This document shows, piece by piece, positions 49,710 through 59,141 of a stretch of DNA of 64,000 bases; within the stretch, counting starts at the first letter, position 1; the number at the start of each line of letters is the position of its first letter. The notes beneath the pieces are model-generated. The model saw only the letters and a list, made by a program, of their open reading frames with translations, was not told the origin of the DNA and did not search any database. A program made the position numbers and the translations under genes. The stretch spans positions 62,001 through 126,000 of the forward strand of contig CANQRL010000002.1 in the NCBI GenBank assembly GCA_947626275.1. The letters are read 5' to 3'. This DNA comes from an uncultured Bacilli bacterium. Its GTDB lineage: Bacteria; Bacillota_I; Bacilli_A; RF39; UBA660.

Positions 49710-51095
49710 CTATTTTGTAACAATTAAAAAGCCTGAACTTTGAACTTCTTCTACAACTTTATTGAAACTGAACCATTTTTGTTGTGTTCGTTTTCTACTA
49801 GCAGGGTCTGCCACAGATACATAACCATCTGCGCGAGTTCCTGTAAGGACAATATAATGTCCTCCCGTAGTAAAGATACCTGGTCCCATTAAAGCAACAA
49901 CGAGTGAATTACCACTAGCTAAGGCACTTGTTACCTTAGAAAGGTTTCCATTTTTTTTCACAAATTCCGCTTTATAACCATATTGCTCTGCTAGTGATTG
50001 TAGTGCCCAGTAATAACTACCACTAGATGTACAACCACCTAACTGACAAACTTGTTGCGTCGTTACAATTGGGCTAATATCTCTCCCCGTAAAACTAGAT
50101 AATACAATTGCCATAGAGCTAGGTCCACAACCATGACTAGCAATCGTTGCGTACCCTCCTTTTGATCTTTTATATTGTCCTACACCAACATTACTAGAAT
50201 AGTAATAATTGCCATAATCGCCTTGATTCCAATAGCGAACTTGTCCAAATTCTGAATCGACAAATTCGATTGGTCCAATATAATCCCCATCACTTAAAGC
50301 TTCAATGGTTCCACCATAAAAGGTGTCCAAAATTTCTTTATAAGTCTTTCCATTGGCAGCCATCCAACCAGCAACAATTTGACTCATTCCCCAATGGTGA
50401 TCTAAAGAAGGTGCTCCCGTAGTTGGTGCCCAATTATTGGCTGCTAAAACTTCTGATTTGGAAGGTCCTTCCCATGTCCAAGCACTATTGGGATCATCGG
50501 AAAATCTTTGAAAATTAATATGCCAATGACCATTCGTTTCATAGCAGTAAATACTATTTGGATAAGAAAGATACTGAGTAAGAGCCACCTTTCCATTTCT
50601 CATGACAACCATACCAGCCGTATCTCTTGCTGCATCAATGTATGGCTTATCAGAAGGATTATCTTCTTTTACTTCCGAAAATGCTTGATAGCTTTGTCCA
50701 TTATCTACTGTACAATCCGCACTACTTTGCTTACTTGCAATAAGAAATGATCTTGCTGCAATTGCTTGGGCTTTTAATAGCTCTGGTTTATCAGACTCCG
50801 AACCAACTTCTTGCTTTACAACCCCTGCTATGTAATCCTCTAGAGTATACGTTCCCGAACCTCTTACGGTTACAATACTACAAATGCCTCCATAGTTCAA
50901 GTTATATTGAGAGATATCCTCTCCTAATAGATATCGATACATCTCTCTTAATTGATAAATTTCTTTTCTTTTCAATTCTACAGGAGTTTTATTTTTAGCA
51001 TCCTGATATTCATAAGATTTTACACTTGCTATATGAAATAAACAAAGGCATAAAATAAGATTTACTAATAATATTTTTCGCATTCTTTTCTTCAT
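49710..51095 (-). CDS. SpoIID/LytB domain fused to C39-like cysteine peptidase, cell-wall enzyme of the T4SS-like locus
   Basis: The roughly 461-residue product has an N-terminal signal anchor (ILLVNLILCLCLFHIASV). A SpoIID/LytB domain follows (about 70-215: YTLEDYIAGVVKQEVG, LLKAQAIAARSFLI). SpoIID-type domains are lytic transglycosylases on peptidoglycan. A C39-like domain comes next (about 310-461) with Cys in SHGCGPSSMA, His in TTGGHYIVLTG and Asp in VSVADPASR. M5 (ATG 51095) with AGGTG upstream is preferred over GTG 51107. It likely opens the wall for the secretion channel, a VirB1-like job. Confidence 0.85.
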   Translation of the reverse strand: MKKRMRKILLVNLILCLCLFHIASVKSYEYQDAKNKTPVELKRKEIYQLREMYRYLLGEDISQYNLNYGGICSIVTVRGSGTYTLEDYIAGVVKQEVGSESDKPELLKAQAIAARSFLIASKQSSADCTVDNGQSYQAFSEVKEDNPSDKPYIDAARDTAGMVVMRNGKVALTQYLSYPNSIYCYETNGHWHINFQRFSDDPNSAWTWEGPSKSEVLAANNWAPTTGAPSLDHHWGMSQIVAGWMAANGKTYKEILDTFYGGTIEALSDGDYIGPIEFVDSEFGQVRYWNQGDYGNYYYSSNVGVGQYKRSKGGYATIASHGCGPSSMAIVLSSFTGRDISPIVTTQQVCQLGGCTSSGSYYWALQSLAEQYGYKAEFVKKNGNLSKVTSALASGNSLVVALMGPGIFTTGGHYIVLTGTRADGYVSVADPASRKRTQQKWFSFNKVVEEVQSSGFLIVTK

Positions 51096-51103
51096 ACCGC
51101 ACC

Positions 51104-51784
51104 TCACACACGATTGATTTCTCTACGTCTAAAAATCTTAAAAATAGCAAATAAGACTACTATTCCTATTATTGCTCCTGCAATTCCTAAGAAAATCCAT
51201 ACTCCGTATCCCACTACTTTAGATTGAGTGGATACCTCTATTTGAATATCTACATTAGAAGCATTAGACTGATTTATCGCCCAAGTATACTCCGTATCTG
51301 ATATTTCATAAGGAATATTAGCAGAGTTTACCTTGTTCTTCGTAACAATTTTAAACTCTGTGTCGCCACCAGATTCATCCAAACAGTAATATTTACCAGA
51401 TAACTCAATAGATATCTTTTTTCTATCTACAACTATCTTTTTATTTTCAAAACATTCATTTAAATATCTAGATGATGGTAGTTCTCCTTCCTTATACTCA
51501 TAAGTTAAAGTCATATCCGTTATGTTTCCATTTTCAACGAGTTTCTTTTGGTATGGAGTATCTCCATCCTCAATAGGAAATATATCGTCTTCTTTCGCCC
51601 ATCTGATAGCACTTTCACTATATATACTTGAACTAGGAGATTCATCAGAATCCTCTACTATTTTTGTATTATCAATAGGAATATTTATTTGTTCTGTAAT
51701 TTTGGAACCATCGATCTCGAGTTGATAAGTTGCTGTACATCCACATAAAAATAATACCATAATCAACATAATATATTTTTTCAT
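51104..51784 (-). CDS. Lipoprotein-like protein with C-terminal membrane helix (B)
   Basis: The 226-residue product has a signal peptide with a good lipobox LCGC (Cys16) and starts TATYQLEIDGSKITEQINI after it. A beta-rich domain and a C-terminal helix (about 195-217, WIFLGIAGAIIGIVVLFAIF) with an RRRE tail follow. It is a distant relative of the 49002 gene; the two flank the SpoIID-C39 gene. GGAGTAAGTT precedes the ATG. Confidence 0.7.
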   Translation of the reverse strand: MKKYIMLIMVLFLCGCTATYQLEIDGSKITEQINIPIDNTKIVEDSDESPSSSIYSESAIRWAKEDDIFPIEDGDTPYQKKLVENGNITDMTLTYEYKEGELPSSRYLNECFENKKIVVDRKKISIELSGKYYCLDESGGDTEFKIVTKNKVNSANIPYEISDTEYTWAINQSNASNVDIQIEVSTQSKVVGYGVWIFLGIAGAIIGIVVLFAIFKIFRRREINRV

Positions 51785-51814
51785 AACTTACTCCTCTCTA
51801 TCATGATAATACAA

Positions 51815-53737
51815 TTAATAAAATTTATAATAGTTATTAGGGTTTACATAACCTGCACTTCTACTAGGTTTAAATCCTAAGTGTAAATGGGCTCCATATG
51901 AATTTCCTGAATTCCCAGATAACATGATTACTTGTCCTTGTTCTACTCTGTCCCCTTCTTTAACTACAAAGGAAGAAGCATGCATGTAAGTGCTACAAAC
52001 TCCATTATCATGCTGAATCATAATGTAATTTCCAGCTCCACCATTACAACTAGATGACGTGGTTAATGGCGGACAACCACCTTTTGCTGCAATCACGACT
52101 CCTGATGCTACAGCATAAACACTCGTACCAGCTGGAGCGTATAGGTCTACCCCACCATGAAAATCAGGTTTTCCATTTAAAATTCTGCTACCATAGCGAG
52201 AATTTATACGTAATGGCAATGGAAGAGGATATATATATTCTCCCTCTTCGGCAGAAGGTGTCAAATCGACATCTCCATCAATCATTCCTGGATCAGTAAC
52301 ACCAGCTCCGTTATCTGGTAAATATAACTTGTGCTCTAGAAATTCTAACAAAAACTCATCATATTTATCTAAGTCCAAACTATAATTACTTGAAATATTA
52401 TAAGTTTCTCCTACATCACATTTCAAATAATAAGGTTGTCCTGGTTGCAAATACATATCTTCTACATCAGTGTCTGTTTTCGTTTTCGTAATGACAACAG
52501 AAGTAGTACCATCTGCATTTCTAACTGTTTTAGAACATGTTTGAGTCGTCGTTTTTGTTACCATATTTTTTGCTAAAATTTGTAAATCATATTGGTAGTT
52601 ACTTGAAGATAAATACTCATAACCACTTATTTTCTTATAATCATAATCCCAGTCTAAGTTCATAAGGGTATCTAGATTTTCAACATCATCGTAATTGTAC
52701 TCATTGAATAGCTTCTTAAACATATCTTTAGAATCTAAGTTTAATCCAATCGCGGTTGCCATTAATAATTCCCATTCAATTTTTACACCATATTTTTGTT
52801 TATAACGATAGCTAATATCGTTTACTTTTACATAAAATTTTACTTCGTCTCTCTCTAGACATTCTTCGGGAGTTTCACAATCAAATTGTTCATAAATATT
52901 TCCCAAATTTTCCCGTCTTGATAAAAATTCGTTATAAGTGAGATTTCCTGTTCCCATGCCTACAGCTAATTCTTCTGAGCCCATTCCCATCTCTTCTTTA
53001 AACTTTGTATACTCTCTTGCTTCTTGATTTCCGACAATGTTTCCAACAAAAATTTCAAAAGCATTTTTATCAGCTATATACGATACAACAAATGCCATAA
53101 AAAATATAACAAAGCAAAATGATGGCAATATTCCTAGGAAAATAATTAACTTTGCGACAAGAGGAAGACGTAAAGTGATACCACCACTTTCTTTTTCCTT
53201 CGCTTGTTCTTCCGCCTCTTTATCAGCTGCCGTTTTATCCATTTCACTTTTTCCGGCATTATCAGCAACATTTTTTAAACCACTTAAAGTGCCCATAGCC
53301 GGATTCATCATGCCGAGCATCGACTTTTTTCCTAGTTTAGAACTAGCGATTTTATCGCTGATACCTTTAGGAACACCCATAGATTGTAGACCAGCAGAAG
53401 CCACTTTGTTTTTTAATCCCTGTGCTCGATCTTGAGGGGCATGACTGCCTGCAGCATTAGTTGGAGCATTTTTATTTCCTATTCCCTCTCTAGGAGGCAA
53501 TCCTCCATTGTTTCCAAGTCCTTCTTTAGACCCAATAGACTGTTGACCAGGAATACCATCTTTCTTTGGCAGACTAGCTGCTGCTGATTTTCCCTTATTT
53601 TGTTCAGGAAGTGGAGGTGGCGTATAAGAACGCTCTCTTGCTTTGGCAAGATTTTCTCCCTGACTTTCTATTTGTCTTTCCCTTAGAGAAGGAGATAACG
53701 ATGAGTTTCTCCCACCGTTATTTTGATTGTTATTCAT
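51815..53737 (-). CDS. Membrane-anchored M23 peptidase with long cytoplasmic region, T4SS-associated
   Basis: The 640-residue product has a disordered Asn/Gly/Pro-rich, then Lys/Ala-rich N-terminus (about 1-190) and one membrane helix (about 195-225). A middle domain (about 240-440) and a C-terminal M23/LytM domain follow, with HGGVDLYAP and GAHLHLGF supplying zinc ligands and YIMIQHDNGVCSTYMH between. It would cut peptide cross-bridges in peptidoglycan. ATG 53737 with TAGGTGATACT is used. It sits between the VirB4 ATPase and lipoprotein B, the position of wall hydrolases in Gram-positive T4SS loci. Confidence 0.87.
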   Translation of the reverse strand: MNNNQNNGGRNSSLSPSLRERQIESQGENLAKARERSYTPPPLPEQNKGKSAAASLPKKDGIPGQQSIGSKEGLGNNGGLPPREGIGNKNAPTNAAGSHAPQDRAQGLKNKVASAGLQSMGVPKGISDKIASSKLGKKSMLGMMNPAMGTLSGLKNVADNAGKSEMDKTAADKEAEEQAKEKESGGITLRLPLVAKLIIFLGILPSFCFVIFFMAFVVSYIADKNAFEIFVGNIVGNQEAREYTKFKEEMGMGSEELAVGMGTGNLTYNEFLSRRENLGNIYEQFDCETPEECLERDEVKFYVKVNDISYRYKQKYGVKIEWELLMATAIGLNLDSKDMFKKLFNEYNYDDVENLDTLMNLDWDYDYKKISGYEYLSSSNYQYDLQILAKNMVTKTTTQTCSKTVRNADGTTSVVITKTKTDTDVEDMYLQPGQPYYLKCDVGETYNISSNYSLDLDKYDEFLLEFLEHKLYLPDNGAGVTDPGMIDGDVDLTPSAEEGEYIYPLPLPLRINSRYGSRILNGKPDFHGGVDLYAPAGTSVYAVASGVVIAAKGGCPPLTTSSSCNGGAGNYIMIQHDNGVCSTYMHASSFVVKEGDRVEQGQVIMLSGNSGNSYGAHLHLGFKPSRSAGYVNPNNYYKFY

Positions 53738-53758
53738 AGTATCACCTACCAACTAATT

Positions 53759-55546
53759 TTATAGGCCTCCGCCTTTTCCAAATGATTCTAATTCCTCATC
53801 TGTTACAATTATATTAATTCTCATACGTCTAGATCCACAAACAAACAAAGCTTCTCCTTGACCATATCTCTTAATACTATCAATTTCACTTTCATTCAAG
53901 TCAATAAGTCGCGCTAAATCTTCTGCCGCTTGTTTTTTCAATCCCATTGCTAGGTAATAAGAGGCATTATCAAAGATAGCCTTTCCTTGAACAAATACAG
54001 CAGGATCACAGAAGTCTGTTGGTTGTTGCGTAATGATAATCGTTCCTGTATTATACTTTCTTGCACGTCTTTGGATTTGCGCTAAAAAGTCAGCTCCCAA
54101 AGCATTTTGATTACTCAATAATACATGGGCCTCATCAACCATCAAAACTGTATTGTGAGAAGAATCAAGCGTTAAACTCCAAGCATATTTTAATACGTTA
54201 AAGAATAAAGCATTTCGAATATTTGTATCAGAGTTCATTAACTCTTTAATATTGAATACAATGAAATCACTGTTAGATTTAATAGTAGTATGTCCATCAA
54301 AGTAATATCTTAATTCTTTAATTAAAGGTCTAATCTTTAATTCTAGTCTCTCCAAAACATCTCTTTCTTGCGTTCTTTCAGGCATAGATAAAATTTTTCC
54401 TTTAATAGTCGCATATACATCTTTTAGAGTTGGATAATCATTGGAAGTTAGTTTTGTAAAATCCGTTTCAAAATTAATATTGAAACGTCTATACGTCTCC
54501 TGAAGAATTTCACTAAACATATTTGTTACATCTTCTTCAGTCGTAGGGTCATAATACTTTAAGAAGGCCTTTACGGATTGTAAAGTTCTCGTTAAAGTAG
54601 TATATCCTAAGCCTTGTTTTACTTCTTCTTCATCAGCATCCATAACTACTTCGAGTGGGTTAATCATACCAAAGTCTCCACCCTTACCTAAGCTGATAAA
54701 GTCTCCACCATAAAGCTTACACATATCCTCTAGCTCGCCCTCTGGGTCAATAACAACAACTTGATTGTTATTTCTTAAATGAGAACGTACTAACAATTTA
54801 GCCGCTGTAGATTTACCACTACCAGAAGTACCTAGAATAATCATATTGGCATTATTTCTATTGTGTTCTTTCTTAATTTGATATAAGAATTGGTTAAATA
54901 GAATAACACCTCCAGAGAAATCAACTCCTAACAAAGTAGATAATCCTGGATCCTTAATACTATCGAAAATAAATGGATACATTGCTGCAATTGTTGGAGC
55001 AGGAATTGGTGTTCCAATTCTATCTTCAATATCCTGTTTAGGATAAATTGCCAACATTGATTTTAAAACCTTATCCTGTTCAAAACGAAGAGGAATCGCT
55101 TTCATTTCCATTGCTTCAAGATAGTTTCTAATTTGTAATTTCTTGACAGTTAATTCATCTTCAGAATTTGCTGTAATCATAATGTGCATTTGGAAATCAA
55201 AGATTTTCGCCTGACTAGCAGCAAGCTCAGAAACGAATTGTTCCAAAGAGTCATAGTCTTGTCTAATTCTTTCCTGAATGGTTCGGTCATGCTCATCTTG
55301 ATATCTCTGCTTTAAGTCAGCAATCTCTTTATTTAGCATCTTTTGGATAGAACTAAATGGAAGGGGTATGTTTTTGATAACCAACTTAATTCCTGACATA
55401 GAAGTCAAAGAAGCTAGATAACCTGGATAAATATATTTTGGATATCCAATTACTGTTAGAATTGTTGCATGCTTATCACTAATAACAAAAGAAGCAGGTT
55501 TAAACTCCAAGCCTTTAGGAGCAATTTGGCTTTTAATGTCCATCAT
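53759..55546 (-). CDS. VirB4/TraC-type ATPase, C-terminal part of a split protein
   Basis: The 595-residue product has the later part of the VirB4 N-domain (KIFDFQMHIMITANSEDEL), then Walker A IILGTSGSGKSTAAKLL (about 236-252). VVVIDPEGELEDMCKLYGG, Walker B TVLMVDEAHVLLSN and IIITQQPTDFCDPA follow. VirB4 powers assembly of the secretion channel. The first roughly 180 residues expected for this family are in the preceding gene, whose stop overlaps this start (ATGA), so the pair is translated together. Confidence 0.92.
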   Translation of the reverse strand: MMDIKSQIAPKGLEFKPASFVISDKHATILTVIGYPKYIYPGYLASLTSMSGIKLVIKNIPLPFSSIQKMLNKEIADLKQRYQDEHDRTIQERIRQDYDSLEQFVSELAASQAKIFDFQMHIMITANSEDELTVKKLQIRNYLEAMEMKAIPLRFEQDKVLKSMLAIYPKQDIEDRIGTPIPAPTIAAMYPFIFDSIKDPGLSTLLGVDFSGGVILFNQFLYQIKKEHNRNNANMIILGTSGSGKSTAAKLLVRSHLRNNNQVVVIDPEGELEDMCKLYGGDFISLGKGGDFGMINPLEVVMDADEEEVKQGLGYTTLTRTLQSVKAFLKYYDPTTEEDVTNMFSEILQETYRRFNINFETDFTKLTSNDYPTLKDVYATIKGKILSMPERTQERDVLERLELKIRPLIKELRYYFDGHTTIKSNSDFIVFNIKELMNSDTNIRNALFFNVLKYAWSLTLDSSHNTVLMVDEAHVLLSNQNALGADFLAQIQRRARKYNTGTIIITQQPTDFCDPAVFVQGKAIFDNASYYLAMGLKKQAAEDLARLIDLNESEIDSIKRYGQGEALFVCGSRRMRINIIVTDEELESFGKGGGL

Positions 55547-56094
55547 GATAACACCGTCCCAAACTCTGTCGTCATACCACCATTTAAGAAGTTATCCAAA
55601 ATCATTCTTAAATCGTCATTGGTTGTTTGAAATGCCGTTAAACCAGCATTAGCAAAGTTTCCAATTAAATTTCGAATTCGTTTATTAATTAATTCGGAAT
55701 CTTTCTCTTTAAATAACAAGAAATACTCCGTATCAACAACGTTATTAGCTGCAAACATATTAGCTTTATTAATATCTTCGTTAATAATCTTTCTTCTTGC
55801 AGGATCCATTACTGTATTGTATAGAAGTTGTAATTGAGAAAGATATACGTTAATATCAACTGGTCTATCTGCTACAATGATCCAAAATTCAAAATCAATA
55901 ACGTTAAAAACAGTTTTCAAGTTGGTAATAATCGCATTTTGTGTAGATGGATCTAGGATGAAAATATTTCTAGGCATAATTTTTACACCAGTTACTTTTT
56001 GACCATTATCAAGTAAAATAATTCCATTCGTAATACTTTTTACAGGAACATCCGCTTCTGTATATTTACTTTTACTCTTTGTCGTTTGAGCCAT
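55543..56094 (-). CDS. VirB4 N-terminal-domain protein (split VirB4)
   Basis: The 183-residue soluble protein starts MAQTTKSKSKYTEADVPVKS. It has NIFILDPSTQNAIITNLKTV and FWIIVADRPVDINVYLSQL, and then ENEFLLF-like and ELINKRIRNLIGNF segments. Together these look like the N-terminal part of TrsE/VirB4-type proteins. It contains no ATP-binding site. ATG 56094 with GGTG eight bases upstream is preferred. It overlaps prgI by 23 nt and the ATPase gene by 4 nt. Confidence 0.75.
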   Translation of the reverse strand: MAQTTKSKSKYTEADVPVKSITNGIILLDNGQKVTGVKIMPRNIFILDPSTQNAIITNLKTVFNVIDFEFWIIVADRPVDINVYLSQLQLLYNTVMDPARRKIINEDINKANMFAANNVVDTEYFLLFKEKDSELINKRIRNLIGNFANAGLTAFQTTNDDLRMILDNFLNGGMTTEFGTVLS

Positions 56095-56389
56095 TGCCAA
56101 AGCACCATCCTTTCCAAACAAAATGTTGTCTTGTTGTATAAAACTCAAAAGCTACTCTAATAAATGTCCTAACATTGTGATAATTTGGAATTGGCATTAC
56201 CAAGAATGCACAAAAACTACCAGGAGCAATTGCTATAAGTGCATATAGCAATTGGTCCACAGGAAGTATCATTAATAGTGTTAAGGAAATAACCAATCCC
56301 GTTATAAAAATTCCTAGGTCTAATTGTGTAAAAACCCCTAATATTAACATTGATTTTTTCGAGTTAGCAGGTATTAAATATTGTCCCAT
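56072..56389 (-). CDS. PrgI family protein (VirB3-like)
   Basis: The 105-residue product has the family start YLIPANSKKSMLILGVFTQL, two membrane helices (about 27-45 and 48-68) and the conserved PIPNYHNVRTFIRVAFEFY after them. PrgI proteins sit beside VirB4 in Gram-positive conjugation systems. The gene order VirB6-like, PrgI, VirB4 is the standard order. GGGGTGTGATACGAT precedes the ATG. Confidence 0.9.
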   Translation of the reverse strand: MGQYLIPANSKKSMLILGVFTQLDLGIFITGLVISLTLLMILPVDQLLYALIAIAPGSFCAFLVMPIPNYHNVRTFIRVAFEFYTTRQHFVWKGWCFGNGSNDKE

Positions 56390-56409
56390 ATCGTATCACA
56401 CCCCTTTTA

Positions 56410-58590
56410 TTATTTTTTAGAACCGCCAGCATATTTTGCAACATCTTCGGTACCTCGATATGAAGAAGAAGATTCCCAAGCATTTCTCTCTCCTTGAGCA
56501 CCTTTGGATGTAGCTTTGAGGTCGTTTGGATTTGCAGTGATTTGAACTTCCCTTGAAACTTGATGTCCTGAGGCATCTGTATATGTATACTGAATATGTT
56601 CATCGTTAACTTGTTCAATAAGTTTATTCATTGTTCCCTGTAAGTTTTGAATCCTTGCAGTTGCAGCATCGCCACCTGCAGCCCCACCTGCACCATCATC
56701 TATTCTTTCCGTTCCAGCAGCTATCTGTTTAATACGTTGATCTAAAGCGTCTTCTGCTTGCTTTAAAGCAGCTTGATACTGCTCTGCTGCTGTTATTATC
56801 TTAGCCTGACCAGTAGTTGGGTCTATAATTGTGTTCCCATGGCTATCCGTTGCATATTTATCTTTGAAAGCACTCGAACCAGCTTGTTTGATACCTTCAG
56901 ACACTGCTTTTAATCGTTTAGATTCTTTATCAACAGAAGTTACTGTCTTAGAAACCTCATCCCATGTCTGACTAATTGCCTCCATCTTTCCAGAAATAGA
57001 TTTCTGATGCTCAGCTCTTGTTTCACCATGGAAAGCATTGTAAAGTTTTTCACCTGTAACTGACCATGGATTAACACCATCTGCAGCCATTTGATCTAAT
57101 TCTTTCTTTCTTGCACGACCAGCACCATAAGAACTTGCAAAGTTTTTACCAAACTTTTCTCCTCTAGCAGCACCAAGGATAGCTTTTCCCATAGCTCCGC
57201 CTCTTAAACCTTGTCCAGAAAGTAGTCCAGCGAGTCCAACACCAGCAGCGGTTCCTACTCCCACTGTTGCGCCTAACGCTAAACCTTTACCTAAATTTCC
57301 TACTGCCTTAACAGGAGCTGATAAAATTTTACCACCAGGAATAGATTCCAATTTTTTTACAGGATTTAAAGTGAAATCTCCAGTACCTTTTATTCCTAGA
57401 GCATCTTCTAGAACTTTTGGTAACTGCTTAGCAAACATCAAAACGCCAATAATAACGAATATTTGAACCCATAAATCAGTTACTCTCTCTCCTGTAACAA
57501 CATCCCGGATACCAGAACGAGTTACACCAGAAATAACATAAATTGCTAGATAAAGGGCAATTAATCTCATAAATAAACTAGCATAAGTTGTTCCAACTTG
57601 TCTAATCCATTTGCTAAACATTCCGTCTTTTCCACTCTTTGGATCGATATAAGAAAGAATTGGAATTGGCGCAATTAATTGATAAAAAGCTAGTTTAACG
57701 CTACGAACAGCAACATCAATACAGAACAATAGTAATACCCACAAGACAGCTACACCAACTGCCGTACTTAATGGAGCCATATAATCTACAACATATAAGC
57801 CGTCAGTATTGTTTTTTGTCATCATGGCAATATCGTGCTTAAACATTAAGTAAAAATTTTGTCTAGAAACACCTTGAGCATAAGTTTGATACAAGTCTTT
57901 ATCAGACCAAGCATCAGCATAAGCTAAGCTCTCACTATACGTTCCATCAGAAGCTCTATCTCCAAAGCAATCTTTATTCAAAATAAAGATATTAGAATCA
58001 TTGGAGTCTACTTTAACTTGACCAGCATTGTCACCAGATTCCACATATTCATAAGGAATGGCACATGCATTAATACTAGCATTTCCACTATCTTCATACA
58101 ATCCCATATAATTAGGTTGGAAGAACGTATACATCAGTACAAATTTTATTTTTTCACCGGCTGTATCAATTTGATAAGTGGTAGACCCATTATTTCCTGC
58201 TGATGGAGTACCAAAAACAAAGGAAGCTAACGTATTATCCTCTAAAATAATAGCTTGCAAATTATACAATTCCTTAAACCCATAAGGAACTAAAACTAAC
58301 ATAACTAAAGAGAGAACAACCCTCTTCATGACAGAAGCGAATCCTTTTTCTTTATCAACAAACTCATCTGGATTTAGTACATAAGTAATAAGGGAAAGAC
58401 TAATTTTAAAGAGCATAAAAATGCCAATAAGCATATAAATCCTAGTGGCAAATTCACCTATGAAGCTCTCATCTAAAATCGTCGTCCTAGCAATAACTAG
58501 GAGTAAATCATAGACTTTTCCTATTCCTTCATAAACAACTCTATCAATATTAAAAAATAATGTCCTTAAAACTTTTACTATATATTCCAT
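56410..58590 (-). CDS. VirB6/TrbL-like polytopic channel protein
   Basis: The 726-residue product has about six membrane helices in residues 40-400, including IYMLIGIFMLFKISLSLITY and VVLSLVMLVLVPYGFKELYN. A long hydrophilic cytoplasmic tail (about 410-726) follows, with Gly/Ala-rich and charged helical stretches. It contains an exposed loop with Cys (about 170-215). Such proteins form the inner membrane channel of Gram-positive T4SS. AAGGAGTAGCTTCT precedes the ATG. The long tail is a feature of this family in Bacillota and may bind the ATPases. Confidence 0.82.
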   Translation of the reverse strand: MEYIVKVLRTLFFNIDRVVYEGIGKVYDLLLVIARTTILDESFIGEFATRIYMLIGIFMLFKISLSLITYVLNPDEFVDKEKGFASVMKRVVLSLVMLVLVPYGFKELYNLQAIILEDNTLASFVFGTPSAGNNGSTTYQIDTAGEKIKFVLMYTFFQPNYMGLYEDSGNASINACAIPYEYVESGDNAGQVKVDSNDSNIFILNKDCFGDRASDGTYSESLAYADAWSDKDLYQTYAQGVSRQNFYLMFKHDIAMMTKNNTDGLYVVDYMAPLSTAVGVAVLWVLLLFCIDVAVRSVKLAFYQLIAPIPILSYIDPKSGKDGMFSKWIRQVGTTYASLFMRLIALYLAIYVISGVTRSGIRDVVTGERVTDLWVQIFVIIGVLMFAKQLPKVLEDALGIKGTGDFTLNPVKKLESIPGGKILSAPVKAVGNLGKGLALGATVGVGTAAGVGLAGLLSGQGLRGGAMGKAILGAARGEKFGKNFASSYGAGRARKKELDQMAADGVNPWSVTGEKLYNAFHGETRAEHQKSISGKMEAISQTWDEVSKTVTSVDKESKRLKAVSEGIKQAGSSAFKDKYATDSHGNTIIDPTTGQAKIITAAEQYQAALKQAEDALDQRIKQIAAGTERIDDGAGGAAGGDAATARIQNLQGTMNKLIEQVNDEHIQYTYTDASGHQVSREVQITANPNDLKATSKGAQGERNAWESSSSYRGTEDVAKYAGGSKK

Positions 58591-58620
58591 AGAAGCTACT
58601 CCTTCTATGTTATTATACCA

Positions 58621-58648
58621 AAAAAAAACTATTTAATAAATAGTTTTT
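58621..58648 (-). terminator. Terminator of the 129-residue pilin-like gene
   Basis: AAACTATTT and AAATAGTTT form a stem with a 3-nt loop, followed on the minus strand by a T-run of eight. A second imperfect hairpin (GAAAGA..TCTTTC, 58669-58691) directly follows the gene. Some read-through into the VirB6-like gene is likely. Confidence 0.75.
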
Positions 58649-58691
58649 GTTATCAATTCTTTAATAAAAGAAAGATGTATAAAACGTCTTT

Positions 58692-59081
58692 CTAGAAACC
58701 AACATCTCTTGCGCCATCAACTGTACAAGCATTGGCATCACCGTTAACGAAACATTTAAAGCAACTTGCAATACTGTCATCATCATTAGAAATGAAACTA
58801 ATTACCATTTGTACAATCGTAATAACGAAGAATACGATTACAGCGGCAATAAGTCTTTTGATGAAAGTTTGTTGACCTTTCTTAATTTCATCTTCTTTTT
58901 GTGCCATAACTGCTTTTGCCAAATCTAACATACCAAAAATGATTAAGAGAATTGGAACAACAATCTTAATAATTAAGACAATCATAGAAACGACATATGG
59001 TAACATACCACTGAAGCTCATTCCAATATCGCCACATGTGTAAGTTAAATTTGTATCAATATTTGCTAAAACCTGTAACAT
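58692..59081 (-). CDS. VirB2-like pilin/small two-helix membrane protein
   Basis: The 129-residue product lacks a classical signal peptide. Its outer N-terminus carries YTCGDIGM, then helix 1 (IVVPILLIIFGMLDLAKAVM), the cytoplasmic loop AQKEDEIKKGQQTFIKR, helix 2 and an outer tail CFKCFVNGDANAC. Size and topology match VirB2/TrbC pilins. AGGAGGAG and a perfect promoter precede it, which suggests high expression, as expected of a pilin. Confidence 0.78.
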   Translation of the reverse strand: MLQVLANIDTNLTYTCGDIGMSFSGMLPYVVSMIVLIIKIVVPILLIIFGMLDLAKAVMAQKEDEIKKGQQTFIKRLIAAVIVFFVITIVQMVISFISNDDDSIASCFKCFVNGDANACTVDGARDVGF

Positions 59082-59105
59082 TTTTCTCCTCCTCTAGCTA
59101 AGTTA

Positions 59106-59134
59106 ATTATACTATAGCTCTATTTTTTTGTCAA
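59106..59134 (-). promoter_or_regulatory. Consensus sigma-A promoter of the 129-residue pilin-like gene
   Basis: Perfect TTGACA (59134-59129) and perfect TATAAT (59111-59106) are 17 bp apart and followed by a strong AGGAGGAG. Confidence 0.92.
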
Positions 59135-59141
59135 CAAATGC

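Noticed and set aside
56364-56618. Minus-strand ORF of 84 codons overlapping the VirB6-like gene end
   Set aside because: It lies in another frame of the same strand over the coding 3' end of a well-supported gene and has no ribosome binding site.
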